From: DUPQ01 sp022706885
GTDB lineage: Bacteria > Bacillota > Clostridia > DUPQ01
DNA: 64,000 bases
NCBI GenBank assembly: GCA_022706885.1
Contig: JAKJBR010000001.1
Span: 1-64,000 of the forward strand
Reading direction: 5' to 3'
The notes beneath the pieces were generated by a model, which was not told the DNA's origin, did not search any database, and saw nothing but the letters and a program-made list of their open reading frames with translations. Every line of letters starts with the position of its first letter. Position 1 is the stretch's first letter. Made by a program: the position numbers and the translations under genes. Of the stretch, positions 1-8,473 are shown piece after piece.

Positions 1-810
1 TGGATATATATTGTTGCCTCTATAATAGTTGCTTTAGTAACGGTCTTTCTGATATTTTCGGCAGAGAGACAACATAACTTTGAAGCAATGGATCCTAACT
101 GCAGCGATGCGAAATGGCTCATTAACCAACCCGTTGCTCACAGAGGATACTATAACGAAATGACCGCTCCCGAGAATTCATTGGAGGCTTTTTCGGAAGC
201 GATTAAAAAAGGATATGCCGTTGAGCTGGATGTGAGACTTACGAAAGACAACCGCATTGTGGTCTTTCATGACAAGAATCTTAAACGAATGACGGGGTTT
301 GATTCCGATGTAAGTAAGACAACTCTGGAACAGATTAAAGCCCTTACGCTGTCGGAAACTTCCGCCACTATACCGGAACTGACCGAAGCCTTGCAGCTTA
401 TCAACGGTAATGTGCCTGTATTACTGGAGATAAAATCCTCAGGATTATCTCATAATTTGGATAAGCTCGTTTATTCGGTTATAAAGGAGTATAAAGGAAG
501 TATTGCCGTGCAGTCTTTCAATCCTTTAAGTATAAGATGGTTTGCAAAAAATGCTCCGGGTATAGCCAGAGGCATACTGTTGCGAGGCAACCATAAATAC
601 GATATCGCAAACAGGTTTACGGATAACCTTCACATGTTGTTCTCCAAACCAAATTTTGTGGCATATAAATACGAGAACCTCGTAAAAACCGATTTTTCCC
701 AATTAAGAAGGGACGGCCTCATAGTACTGGGGTGGACGGTGGGAGAGAATATGCTCAACACTAGAGAATTTACCGCTCATTGCGACAATATTATACTGGA
801 GGCCGAATGA
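1..810 (+). CDS. Glycerophosphodiester phosphodiesterase, membrane-anchored (5' end outside window)
   Basis: The reading frame is open from base 1, so the true start lies upstream. The first ~20 visible residues form a hydrophobic segment, followed by a GDPD catalytic domain. Visible family signatures are the His-Arg-Gly and PENS motifs near its start, an ELD acid pair about 30 residues later and a downstream FHD motif; these are the usual metal and general acid/base residues. The family hydrolyses glycerophosphodiesters to glycerol-3-phosphate and an alcohol. The hydrophobic N-terminus suggests a membrane-tethered form, perhaps acting on phospholipid or teichoic-acid fragments; that substrate is inference. 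Its TGA overlaps the start of the next gene (ATGA), so the two are probably co-translated. Confidence 0.9.
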   Translation, partial: WIYIVASIIVALVTVFLIFSAERQHNFEAMDPNCSDAKWLINQPVAHRGYYNEMTAPENSLEAFSEAIKKGYAVELDVRLTKDNRIVVFHDKNLKRMTGFDSDVSKTTLEQIKALTLSETSATIPELTEALQLINGNVPVLLEIKSSGLSHNLDKLVYSVIKEYKGSIAVQSFNPLSIRWFAKNAPGIARGILLRGNHKYDIANRFTDNLHMLFSKPNFVAYKYENLVKTDFSQLRRDGLIVLGWTVGENMLNTREFTAHCDNIILEAE

Positions 811-1232
811 TGGTAAAGGGAAGAACCCTTTTAGGATATGATGACAATCCGGATAAAAGGAATAATCTTAAGTACACCGATTGGCTGATTATCATTATTG
901 CCTCATCACCGTTATGGGTGTCTTTGTTTATAGCTGTTGTTGTTGCGATATGTGTATTATTTGCCGCACTGGTCTTAGGTTTCACATTGACAGGATTCGG
1001 CTCGGTGATGTTTTTTGTTTATTCCGCTTTTTCATTGGCAGATGACCTGTGGCCTTCCGTTATGAAAATGGGAATTTGTCTTTTTGCTTCGGGCGCCGTA
1101 ATAATTGCGGTTGCGGGATCTTTTAAAGGTATAAAGGTTTTTTTCGTATTATTGAAATCAGGTTATATGAAGATTAAAAATATGCTTTTAATGAAAAAAC
1201 TGGAGGAGCAGGAAAATGAGCAGAACGATTAA
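807..1232 (+). CDS. Small membrane protein, DUF1700-like
   Basis: 141 aa. The start at 807 (or the adjacent ATG at 810) follows a GGAGG-type ribosome site at 798-802; the frame is open further upstream but that part has no initiation signal. A hydrophilic N-terminus of ~30 residues is followed by three or four hydrophobic stretches and a short basic/acidic tail. The arrangement resembles DUF1700/HAAS-type membrane proteins, which often precede DUF4097 proteins as here. No enzymatic motif is visible. It overlaps the next gene by 17 nt, so the pair is likely one functional unit. The family assignment is tentative. Confidence 0.7.
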   Translation: MMVKGRTLLGYDDNPDKRNNLKYTDWLIIIIASSPLWVSLFIAVVVAICVLFAALVLGFTLTGFGSVMFFVYSAFSLADDLWPSVMKMGICLFASGAVIIAVAGSFKGIKVFFVLLKSGYMKIKNMLLMKKLEEQENEQND

Positions 1233-2139
1233 AGCCCTCATAATCGGCGGAATATTTATGCTTTTAGGACTGGTAATATTCCTTGTCGGTTATTTTTCCA
1301 ACAATCGCAATCTGGACAGTCTGCTTGAATTTGAAATCCGGGGAACAACTCCCCTGTCATCAAAATCCTATGATGCCCCACAACCCGACAGTATTACAAT
1401 GATAAGTATAATAACAAAAAGAATGCCTGTCTCTGTTCAATCTCATGATGAGCAATATATCCGGTTGGAGTATTATGAAAACGCAGATCAGTCATTTGAG
1501 ATAACGCAAACGGGCGGGAAACTTATCGTCAAGAAAAACGACCTGGGGTTTTTAAAAGAAAATGTTACATTAAATCTCAAGTCTTTGTTAGTGAAAGAGA
1601 AGCAGGATAACGGTATCACTGTCTATGTCCCTTCATCTTATACCGGAGAATTGTTAGTCAGCACTACCTTCGGCGACATCGCGGTTCGTAATGCCCTTGC
1701 CTTTTCCGGTATAAAAAAGATTGATTTTAAAAATTACCGTGCGGGTATACTGATGCATTCACTGTCCGGCAATATTCTGAACCTGATGAATACCGGCGGG
1801 ATAATAGAATGCTCGGACATAAGTTTTGAAGACATCACCGTTATATCCACAAATGCAGAAGTAAAACTGAACTATATTTCTTCCGACTATACTGACTTCT
1901 TAATAAATAAGAGTTCGGTACAGGCAGCAGGTATAATATCCGACAATATCAAAATCGAGACTGTATCTTCGCAGATTGATATGGCAATAAACGCATACAG
2001 TGTTCAATATTCGGTAATGATTGAGAAATCGGAAAAATCGCAGATAAATCTGACGGAGAGTATCGTCGAGAATGCGGATAAGAGAATTCGCATCAAAGCG
2101 GATGACTCAATTATTTCGGTAAGTTTTTCTCTGGATTAA
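1216..2139 (+). CDS. DUF4097-type beta-strand repeat protein, membrane-anchored
   Basis: 307 aa with an N-terminal transmembrane anchor (about residues 6-28) and a long extracytoplasmic region rich in short beta strands (hydrophobic-polar alternation, repeated G-D-I and N-x-S turns) typical of DUF4097 'adhesin-like' proteins. A clear GGAGGAG ribosome site precedes the ATG. It is translationally coupled to the DUF1700-like membrane protein; this pair recurs in Bacillota and is thought to take part in envelope-stress or signalling functions, but no precise activity is established. No lipobox or sortase motif is visible. Confidence 0.72.
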   Translation: MSRTIKALIIGGIFMLLGLVIFLVGYFSNNRNLDSLLEFEIRGTTPLSSKSYDAPQPDSITMISIITKRMPVSVQSHDEQYIRLEYYENADQSFEITQTGGKLIVKKNDLGFLKENVTLNLKSLLVKEKQDNGITVYVPSSYTGELLVSTTFGDIAVRNALAFSGIKKIDFKNYRAGILMHSLSGNILNLMNTGGIIECSDISFEDITVISTNAEVKLNYISSDYTDFLINKSSVQAAGIISDNIKIETVSSQIDMAINAYSVQYSVMIEKSEKSQINLTESIVENADKRIRIKADDSIISVSFSLD

Positions 2140-2151
2140 CACTTCGCTTCA

Positions 2152-2180
2152 TTGAAAATACACATATGCCGTGGTATCAT
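2152..2180 (+). promoter_or_regulatory. Predicted sigma-A promoter for nfnAB-prs
   Basis: TTGAAA (2152-2157), a 17-bp spacer, then TATCAT (2175-2180), about 30 nt before the preferred nfnA start. Read by eye only. Confidence 0.5.
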
Positions 2181-2210
2181 TTACACATTAAAAGAAATGG
2201 CGGTATCTTA

Positions 2211-3038
2211 ATGTACAGAATATTGGAAAGAAAAGATTTAAACAGTGATGTTGTCTACATGAAAGTGGATGCTCCCGCTGTTGCAAAGAAATGCGAGCCG
2301 GGACAGTTTATAATACTTCGTGTAGATGAAACGGGAGAACGAATCCCCCTGACGATATCCGACTACAATCGTGAAGAAGGCTGGGTAAGCATAATCTTTC
2401 AAAAAGTCGGAAAAACCACCTACCTTCTGGACACCCTTCAGCAAGGAGATTATATACTGGATTTTGTAGGTCCTCTGGGAATTGCATCACACACCGACAA
2501 TATGAGCAGAGTTTGTGTAGTGGGCGGAGGCTTAGGTTGTGCAATAGCTTACCCGCAAGCCAAAAAACTCTTCGGTATGGGCCTTCATGTCGACATAATA
2601 GCAGGTTTTCGAAACAAGTCGTTGGTATTTCTGAAAGAAGAGATGAAACATAACAGCACAAACTATTATCTCATGACCGATGACGGGTCGGCGGGAGAAA
2701 AAGGTCTGGTTACCAAAAAGCTCAAGGAACTTATAGAGGGCGGAGCAAACTATGATACGGTAATAGCAATAGGTCCTGTTGTTATGATGAAGTATGTATC
2801 CTTACTTACCAAAGAACACAACATTAAAACCATAGTGAGCATGAATCCCATTATGATAGACGGCACCGGAATGTGCGGAGGATGCAGACTGACCGTTGAC
2901 GGTCAGACCAAGTTCGCATGTGTTGACGGACCGGATTTTGACGGACACAAAGTAGATTTCGATGGAATTATGCAAAGACTTTCCATGTATAAAGAACAGG
3001 AAAAGCACAAATGTAATCTGTTTAGAGGTATCGAATAA
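2211..3038 (+). CDS. nfnA: NfnA-type small subunit of NADH-dependent ferredoxin:NADP+ oxidoreductase (PyrK/SudB-like)
   Basis: 275 aa from the ATG at 2211; an in-frame extension back to 2166 lacks a ribosome site and would run into the promoter. The N-terminal FAD-binding beta-barrel carries a PGQF motif, the middle NAD-binding domain carries GGGLGCA, and the C-terminus has the MCGGC...C cysteine set that binds a [2Fe-2S] cluster in the PyrK/NfnA family. With NfnB it forms a cytoplasmic flavin-based electron-bifurcating transhydrogenase linking NADH, reduced ferredoxin and NADPH. The stop and the next start overlap (TAATG), as expected for a stoichiometric complex. Sulfide dehydrogenase (SudAB) is the alternative name for close homologues; sequence alone cannot separate them. 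Confidence 0.85.
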   Translation: MYRILERKDLNSDVVYMKVDAPAVAKKCEPGQFIILRVDETGERIPLTISDYNREEGWVSIIFQKVGKTTYLLDTLQQGDYILDFVGPLGIASHTDNMSRVCVVGGGLGCAIAYPQAKKLFGMGLHVDIIAGFRNKSLVFLKEEMKHNSTNYYLMTDDGSAGEKGLVTKKLKELIEGGANYDTVIAIGPVVMMKYVSLLTKEHNIKTIVSMNPIMIDGTGMCGGCRLTVDGQTKFACVDGPDFDGHKVDFDGIMQRLSMYKEQEKHKCNLFRGIE

Positions 3039-4438
3039 TGGCAAAAATAAATATGACTCCGGAGAAAACAAAAATGCCGGAGCAGAATCCCGATATACGA
3101 AATCGCAATTTTCTGGAAGTTGCGACGGGATATACTCCCGAAATGGCTCAGGAAGAAGCAATGCGCTGTCTCAATTGCAAACACAAACCCTGTGTTTCCG
3201 GATGCCCGGTAAATGTGGACATTCCCGCATTCATACAGTCGGTGGCTCAGGGCGATATTGAAAAAGCTTATGAGATTATTACCAAAACCAATTCGCTTCC
3301 CGCTATCTGCGGCAGAGTATGCCCTCAGGAAACACAATGCGAACTGCCCTGCGTGAGAGGCATAAAAGGAGAACCGATTGCTATAGGGCGACTGGAGCGA
3401 TATGTTGCAGACTATATGCTTGCAAAAGAAACCTTTATAGCCGACACACCTAAATCTACGGTGAAGAAGAACAAAAAAGTCGCGGTAATAGGAAGCGGTC
3501 CTGCAGGCCTTACAGCCGCATCGGACTTATGCGATATGGGCTATGATGTGACGATATTTGAAGCTTTACACAGAGCCGGAGGTGTACTAGTCTACGGCAT
3601 ACCGGAATTCCGTCTGCCCGAATCCATAGTGGAAAAGGAAATCGAACGACTCAAGGCAAAAGGCGTATGTATAGAGTTGAATATGGTAATAGGAAAGACA
3701 ATCTCCATACAGGAGCTGCACGAGGAAGAAGGTTTTGAAGCAATCTTTGTAGGCACGGGAGCGGGATTACCCAATTTTATGAATATACCGGGTGAAAACC
3801 TGAACGGTGTTTTTTCGGCAAATGAGTTTTTAACACGTGTCAATCTTATGAAGGCATATGATCCTTCTTACGATACCCCCATATATTTCGGCAGTCATGT
3901 TGCGGTTGTCGGCGGAGGTAATGTGGCAATGGATGCCGCAAGAGCCGCAAAAAGGTTGGGAGCGGAACAGGTATATATCGTATACAGAAGAAGCGAGCAG
4001 GAAATGCCTGCAAGAGCCGAGGAAGTACATCACGCAAAAGAAGAAGGTATAGAATTCCGTCTGCTTACAAATCCCACAAAAATATTGGGAGAAAACGGAT
4101 GGGTAACAGGTATGGAATGCGTCAGGATGCAACTTTCCGAACCCGGTCCTGACGGAAGAAGGCGACCTGTGGTTATACCCGGTTCCGAATATGTTTTAAA
4201 AACCACTTCGGTGATAATGGCAATAGGCACCAGCCCCAATCCTTTGATAAAGAGCACTACCGAAGGTCTGGAAACAAACAAGTGGGGTTGCATTGTTGCG
4301 GATGAGGAAACCGGACAAACTTCCATTCCGTATATATTCGCCGGAGGGGATGCCGTGACCGGTGCGGCAACCGTAATACTGGCCATGGGAGCGGGCAAGA
4401 AAGCCGCCGCCGCTATTGATAAATACCTGGACAAATGA
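3038..4438 (+). CDS. nfnB: NfnB-type large subunit / GltA-like NADPH oxidoreductase
   Basis: 466 aa. Two cysteine clusters in the first ~110 residues (CLNCKHKPC...C and CGRVC...C...C) are the [4Fe-4S] ligands of the glutamate-synthase small-subunit family. A GSGPAG dinucleotide-binding motif follows at ~150, and a second (GGGNVA) at ~290, for FAD and NAD(P)H. The C-terminal AGGDAV motif is the conserved FAD-contact segment. No glutamate synthase large subunit is nearby and an NfnA-type partner sits immediately upstream, which favours the bifurcating transhydrogenase role over glutamate synthesis. Confidence 0.88.
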   Translation: MAKINMTPEKTKMPEQNPDIRNRNFLEVATGYTPEMAQEEAMRCLNCKHKPCVSGCPVNVDIPAFIQSVAQGDIEKAYEIITKTNSLPAICGRVCPQETQCELPCVRGIKGEPIAIGRLERYVADYMLAKETFIADTPKSTVKKNKKVAVIGSGPAGLTAASDLCDMGYDVTIFEALHRAGGVLVYGIPEFRLPESIVEKEIERLKAKGVCIELNMVIGKTISIQELHEEEGFEAIFVGTGAGLPNFMNIPGENLNGVFSANEFLTRVNLMKAYDPSYDTPIYFGSHVAVVGGGNVAMDAARAAKRLGAEQVYIVYRRSEQEMPARAEEVHHAKEEGIEFRLLTNPTKILGENGWVTGMECVRMQLSEPGPDGRRRPVVIPGSEYVLKTTSVIMAIGTSPNPLIKSTTEGLETNKWGCIVADEETGQTSIPYIFAGGDAVTGAATVILAMGAGKKAAAAIDKYLDK

Positions 4439-4475
4439 TACCATTGACAGTGTATTAACGAAGGGAGTTGTTGAT

Positions 4476-5630
4476 ATGATCAAACCTTTTGAAACCGTGC
4501 TTCCCGTAGGAAAATTATCAATAATCGGAATGCGCGGTTGTGAAGAAATAACAAAAAAAGTTGATTGGTATCTGAAACAAAGAGCCGGCTACAAGGATTC
4601 CGACCATACATTCATAACCGAAGCGATATGCCCCAGATTCGGAACGGGAGAAGCTAAAGGCGTCATACTGGAATCTATAAGGGGACACGACCTCTTCATA
4701 ATCTGCGATGTTTTCAACTATGGTGTAACCTATGAGATGTACGGAATGCAGGTGCCTATGAGCCCCGATGATCATTATGCCGATTTAAAAAGGATTATAG
4801 CCGCAACCAACGGTAAGGCAAGAAGAATTACCGTCATAATGCCTATGCTTTATGAAGGCAGACAACACAAGAGAAAATACCGCGAATCGTTGGATTCCGC
4901 TATTTCACTGCAGGAGCTTGTAGGCATGGGAGTGGAGAATATAATTACATTTGACGCTCACGATCCCAGAATTCAAAATGCAATCCCCCTGAACGGTTTT
5001 GAATCGGTTCCGGTTGCATATCAGATGATGAAAAAGCTTACTGCATCTTTCCCCGACATCATATTTGATAAAGAGCACACATTGGTAATATCCCCCGATG
5101 AAGGCGGAATGAACAGAGCAATTCCCTTTGCAACCATGATTGGCTTAAATCTCGGAATGTTCTATAAAAGAAGAGATTTTTCCGTTGTGGAGCAAGGCAG
5201 AAACCCCATAATATCGCATGAGTTCCTCGGAGACAGTGTTGAAGGCAAAGATGTAATTGTTGTTGAAGACATTATCTCATCGGGTGAATCTGCACTGGAC
5301 ATCTTCTATCAGCTTACAAAAATGAAAGCAAAAAGGATTTTTATGTGTTGTACTTTCGGTCTATTCTGCAACGGTCTCGAAGATTTTGACAAAGCTTATG
5401 AAGAAGGTAAAGTTACGGGAGTACTTACCACCAATCTTGTATACAGAAGTCCTGAATTACTTAAGCGACCTTGGTTCAAGGAAGTGGATATGTCCAAATA
5501 CATGTCTTTCATAATAGATACCTTACATCATGATGCTTCCATGTCCAACCTTCTCAACCCGGTAGACAGAATAGACAAGCTGATGGAAAAGGTAAAAAGC
5601 AGACAACTGGAAGAAGGATTGATAAAATAA
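4476..5630 (+). CDS. prs: Ribose-phosphate pyrophosphokinase, long clostridial form
   Basis: 384 aa from the ATG at 4476, chosen for its AAGGGAG ribosome site; the open frame extends back to 4416 inside nfnB. It makes PRPP from ribose-5-phosphate and ATP for nucleotide, His and Trp synthesis. The PRPP-binding loop VVVEDIISSGES is present near residue 260, and the N-terminal half contains the phosphoribosyl-synthetase fold. It is ~70 residues longer than the canonical ~315-aa enzyme and the usual D-D-x-x-D/T-x-G-T loop is altered (ED..SSGES), so it belongs to the divergent long subgroup common in Clostridia. It sits 37 nt after nfnB and meets the next gene tail-to-tail with a 10-nt gap. Confidence 0.85.
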   Translation: MIKPFETVLPVGKLSIIGMRGCEEITKKVDWYLKQRAGYKDSDHTFITEAICPRFGTGEAKGVILESIRGHDLFIICDVFNYGVTYEMYGMQVPMSPDDHYADLKRIIAATNGKARRITVIMPMLYEGRQHKRKYRESLDSAISLQELVGMGVENIITFDAHDPRIQNAIPLNGFESVPVAYQMMKKLTASFPDIIFDKEHTLVISPDEGGMNRAIPFATMIGLNLGMFYKRRDFSVVEQGRNPIISHEFLGDSVEGKDVIVVEDIISSGESALDIFYQLTKMKAKRIFMCCTFGLFCNGLEDFDKAYEEGKVTGVLTTNLVYRSPELLKRPWFKEVDMSKYMSFIIDTLHHDASMSNLLNPVDRIDKLMEKVKSRQLEEGLIK

Positions 5631-5640
5631 GCAACTATTC

Positions 5641-6969
5641 TTATATAAACTGTGCCAGATAGAACGGTAAATAAATTAAATTGCCGTTCTTTTTTAAATC
5701 TTGAGTGTGAATAACATATTTGGTGTTTATTCTGTTTGAGTATTTATTTGCAAACTCATCCATAGATCTGTGTGTTCTGTAATTTGATGACTTTACTTCA
5801 ATCGGACTTACCTTATTATCTTTGGAAAGCAGGAAATCCACCTCAAAACTTCTTTTCTGAGTTTCGTCATAAAAAGTATAATAAAACAGCTTGTTTCCGT
5901 TGAAAGCCAAAGTTTGAGCAACAATGTTTTCATAAAGTACCCCCAGATTTTTTGACAACTTGTTGTTCAACAACTTCTCATAGATTATATTGTCCGTGAA
6001 ATCCTTATCTTTGAACATGCATGTTACCATTAAGCCGGTATCCGCCATAAATAACCTGAAATGCTCCATACTTAAATTCGTTGTCATTCCTACGGACGGG
6101 TCGTTTGAGTGGTAAGAAATGAGAACCGTTTTAGAGGCAACCAGTTCGGCAATTTCCTCGGATATAGTAGCGGCTCTTTGATTCTTTAACACACTGGAAA
6201 CCTGATATCTGGAAGAGTGTCTGCTCAATTCCGAGGGTATTGAATCAAAAAGCATGGATATTTTCCCGCTTGAATCAATTTTATAGAAGTCTTCTTCATA
6301 TAACTGAACAATATCTCTCTTAACCTCATCTACAAATTTGAAATTGTTTGTCTCTATATATGCTTTAACAGCTTGTGGCATACCTCCGACTAACATATAC
6401 AATCTGAACTTTCTCATTAAAGCTCTGTTTTGATCTTGACCCGGTGAAATTTTCTCATTATAAAATTTTCTCAAAATATTGTTTGTGGTATTGTCTCCGA
6501 TTGCCCATAAAAACTCCTCAAAATCCATCGGAAACATTTCTATTTTTCTTTCCTCACTCGGTATAAGAATGTGCTCCACATTTTTCTTTATTGATATCAA
6601 AGAACCTGTTTCTATATAGTCATACCTGCCGTCTTCTACAAGTTTCTTTACAGCTTGTCTGGCTTTGGGACAAAACTGAACTTCATCAAATATTATCAAT
6701 GAATTTCTTTCATGCAGGTCCGCTTTGAATTGCAGTTGCAGTTGCAAAAACAGATAATCCAAATCACTGATATCGTTAAATAATTCTTTTACTCCGGTCG
6801 GAGCAAAGGCAAAATCTATGAGTATATATGATTTGTACTCATTCTTTCCGAATTCCGTGACAATGGTAGACTTCCCTACACGTCTTGCTCCCTCTATCAG
6901 TAAAGCCGTTCTGCCTTTCGATGTTTCTTTCCACTCCAATAATTTATCGTATATCTTTCTTTTAAACAT
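5641..6969 (-). CDS. AAA_14/DUF4143 ATPase with PD-(D/E)XK-like C-terminus (copy 1)
   Basis: 442 aa. Walker A GARRVGKST at residues 27-35 and Walker B LIIFDE at 91-96 define the AAA_14 domain, with a TGS sensor-like motif at ~121. The C-terminal DUF4143 region ends in a nuclease-like core: E347, D378 (in EVDFL) and E391-x-K393 (in PIEVK), matching the E...D...ExK pattern of PD-(D/E)XK enzymes. Nuclease activity is inference. A good ribosome site (AGAGGAA) precedes the ATG. Three 32-bp-spaced direct repeats occupy the promoter, suggesting self-binding or autoregulation. It is a distant paralogue of the neighbour at 7106-8344, not a recent duplicate. The family is widespread, often in many copies per genome, with no settled function. 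Confidence 0.85.
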   Translation of the reverse strand: MFKRKIYDKLLEWKETSKGRTALLIEGARRVGKSTIVTEFGKNEYKSYILIDFAFAPTGVKELFNDISDLDYLFLQLQLQFKADLHERNSLIIFDEVQFCPKARQAVKKLVEDGRYDYIETGSLISIKKNVEHILIPSEERKIEMFPMDFEEFLWAIGDNTTNNILRKFYNEKISPGQDQNRALMRKFRLYMLVGGMPQAVKAYIETNNFKFVDEVKRDIVQLYEEDFYKIDSSGKISMLFDSIPSELSRHSSRYQVSSVLKNQRAATISEEIAELVASKTVLISYHSNDPSVGMTTNLSMEHFRLFMADTGLMVTCMFKDKDFTDNIIYEKLLNNKLSKNLGVLYENIVAQTLAFNGNKLFYYTFYDETQKRSFEVDFLLSKDNKVSPIEVKSSNYRTHRSMDEFANKYSNRINTKYVIHTQDLKKNGNLIYLPFYLAQFI

Positions 6970-7011
6970 GATTTTCCTCTTTTTTCAATAATAATACCGT
7001 TGGCTAAACAC

Positions 7012-7041
7012 ATAATACTACAGATACGCATTATAAAACAA
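7012..7041 (-). promoter_or_regulatory. Predicted promoter of ATPase copy 1
   Basis: On the minus strand, TTGTTT (7041-7036), an 18-bp spacer and TATTAT (7017-7012). The spacer contains the first copy of the 32-bp-spaced repeat, so a protein bound there would block RNA polymerase. Confidence 0.5.
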
Positions 7042-7097
7042 GCCTTTTCCTGCAAATACGCATTACAAAAATGTGAAATTTCAACAAATACGCATTA
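7024..7097. repeat. Three direct repeats of ATACGCATTA at exact 32-bp period
   Basis: The 10-mer ATACGCATTA starts at 7024, 7056 and 7088, exactly 32 bp apart. The two bases before it are also conserved (CA, or AG in the first copy), while the ~19 bp between copies differ. A 32-bp period places all copies on about the same helix face (three turns). The array lies between the stop of ATPase copy 2 and the start of ATPase copy 1, overlapping the latter's promoter. It looks like an operator or iteron array. Confidence 0.9.
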
Positions 7098-7105
7098 GAA
7101 TAGTA

Positions 7106-8344
7106 TCATGGCCTTAAACATCCAAGCGGTATTACATATACACCGTCATCTCTTTGATAAGCCATTTGAGTGTTTGTTAACAGCATAAGGAACGATGGTT
7201 TAGTAGCGGATATATTTGCTAATTTTATTAAATTAGCACTTGCTTTATCAGCTTCATTTTCTCCTAATTTTACTTCTATTCCTCCCCATCTTCCGTCATT
7301 CAATTCAACAATCAAATCCACTTCAAGTCCTGTTGAATCGTTGTAGTAATATACGGTTCCTCCGATTTCTTCCGCATAAACTCTGATATCTCTTGTAGCA
7401 ATGGATTCAAATAAAAAACCGAATGTTTCAAAATCGTTTTTCAGTTTATCAGGAGACAAACCTAAAGCGGCAACTGCAATGCTGGGGTCTACGAATTGTC
7501 TTTTGGTTCCTTTTCTCAGTCTTGTTGAACTTCTTATATTCTGCGACCAAGGCAAAACATCTTCTATTATATATAGCCTTTTTAAGGAGTTCATATATGT
7601 ATCAAATGTTTTGGGATTTACAATAACTTCATAAATAGCGGAATTGGCTGCTAATGTAGAAATATTCCTTGCATAACTTTTAATAATTTTTCTAAATTTC
7701 TCTTTGTCCTTAGTAATTCCGTCAACTTCGTCTATGTCTCTTTTGATAATACTTTCAAGTAAATCTTTAGGAATTTCCAATTGCAAGTCTTTTCTTAAGT
7801 CCAGGCTTCCGGGCCAACCGCCTCTGCAAATACAGTGCGCTATATTATCAATTGTAATATTTGACTTAACCGGGACTAATGGCGGTTGTGAAAACAATTC
7901 TTTTAAAGAAATAAGTCCGTTAGATTCCCCGGTTTCATATAAACTCATAGGACGCATGTAAACCGAGTTAATCCTTCCCGTTCCCGTATGTGAAGTTGTT
8001 ATGTTTTGTTTTTTCGTGGATCCCGTCAGAAGGTAGGCACCTTTATAATTATTTTCATCAATATCAAGACGAATAAAGTCCCAAATTTCCGGAACTTCAT
8101 GCCATTCATCAAACAATATAGGTTTTTCACCCTTTAAGACCTCATCTTTTGATATGGTAGCTAAAATTTGATATTGTTTTTTAATCAACGGGTCTTGCAG
8201 TTTTATAACAGTATTGGAGAAAATACCGGCTGTTGTAGATTTCCCTACCCATTTTGCTCCTTCAATAATGACGCCGCCGCTATAGGACATTTTTTTCTCA
8301 ATTTGAGATTCAATCAGTCTTTTTCTGTAATTTATAATGTTCAT
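7106..8344 (-). CDS. AAA_14/DUF4143 ATPase with PD-(D/E)XK-like C-terminus (copy 2)
   Basis: 412 aa. Walker A GAKWVGKST at 29-37, Walker B ILFDE at 76-80 and a TGS motif at ~107-109 mark the AAA_14 domain. The DUF4143 C-terminus carries E313, D343 (LEVDL) and E357-x-K359 (GIEVK), the same nuclease-like triad as copy 1. Overall similarity to copy 1 is confined to these motifs, so the two are different lineages of one family placed side by side. The ribosome site GAGGTG precedes the ATG. Its promoter holds a 23-bp-period repeat set unrelated in sequence to that of copy 1. Whether it acts on DNA, in defence, or as a selfish element is unknown. Confidence 0.85.
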   Translation of the reverse strand: MNIINYRKRLIESQIEKKMSYSGGVIIEGAKWVGKSTTAGIFSNTVIKLQDPLIKKQYQILATISKDEVLKGEKPILFDEWHEVPEIWDFIRLDIDENNYKGAYLLTGSTKKQNITTSHTGTGRINSVYMRPMSLYETGESNGLISLKELFSQPPLVPVKSNITIDNIAHCICRGGWPGSLDLRKDLQLEIPKDLLESIIKRDIDEVDGITKDKEKFRKIIKSYARNISTLAANSAIYEVIVNPKTFDTYMNSLKRLYIIEDVLPWSQNIRSSTRLRKGTKRQFVDPSIAVAALGLSPDKLKNDFETFGFLFESIATRDIRVYAEEIGGTVYYYNDSTGLEVDLIVELNDGRWGGIEVKLGENEADKASANLIKLANISATKPSFLMLLTNTQMAYQRDDGVYVIPLGCLRP

Positions 8345-8363
8345 CAGAGCACCTCGTAACTAC

Positions 8364-8392
8364 ATTATAATGCCCTATTGCCAAAAAATCAA
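8364..8392 (-). promoter_or_regulatory. Predicted sigma-A promoter of ATPase copy 2
   Basis: On the minus strand, TTGATT (8392-8387), an exact 17-bp spacer, and consensus TATAAT (8369-8364). The first copy of the 23-bp repeat fills the spacer, the same layout as in the neighbouring ATPase gene. Confidence 0.65.
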
Positions 8393-8435
8393 CCATTCCG
8401 TTACCAAAAAATAATGCATTCTATTACCAAAAATT
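8367..8435. repeat. Three direct repeats, 23-bp period, core TTaCCAAAAA
   Basis: The CCAAAAA core starts at 8381, 8404 and 8427, exactly 23 bp apart. Copies 2 and 3 share TTACCAAAAA and a preceding CATTC; copy 1 has TTGCCAAAAA. The array covers the promoter and the sequence directly upstream of ATPase copy 2. The unit and period differ from the 32-bp array of the adjacent paralogue. Confidence 0.85.
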
Positions 8436-8473
8436 CTTGTATTCTTCCTATATCTGTGCTTTGTTATAATCAA

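Noticed and set aside
7024..7097. CRISPR array
   Set aside because: Only three repeats of 10-13 bp with ~20-bp intervals and no cas genes; far too short for CRISPR repeats.
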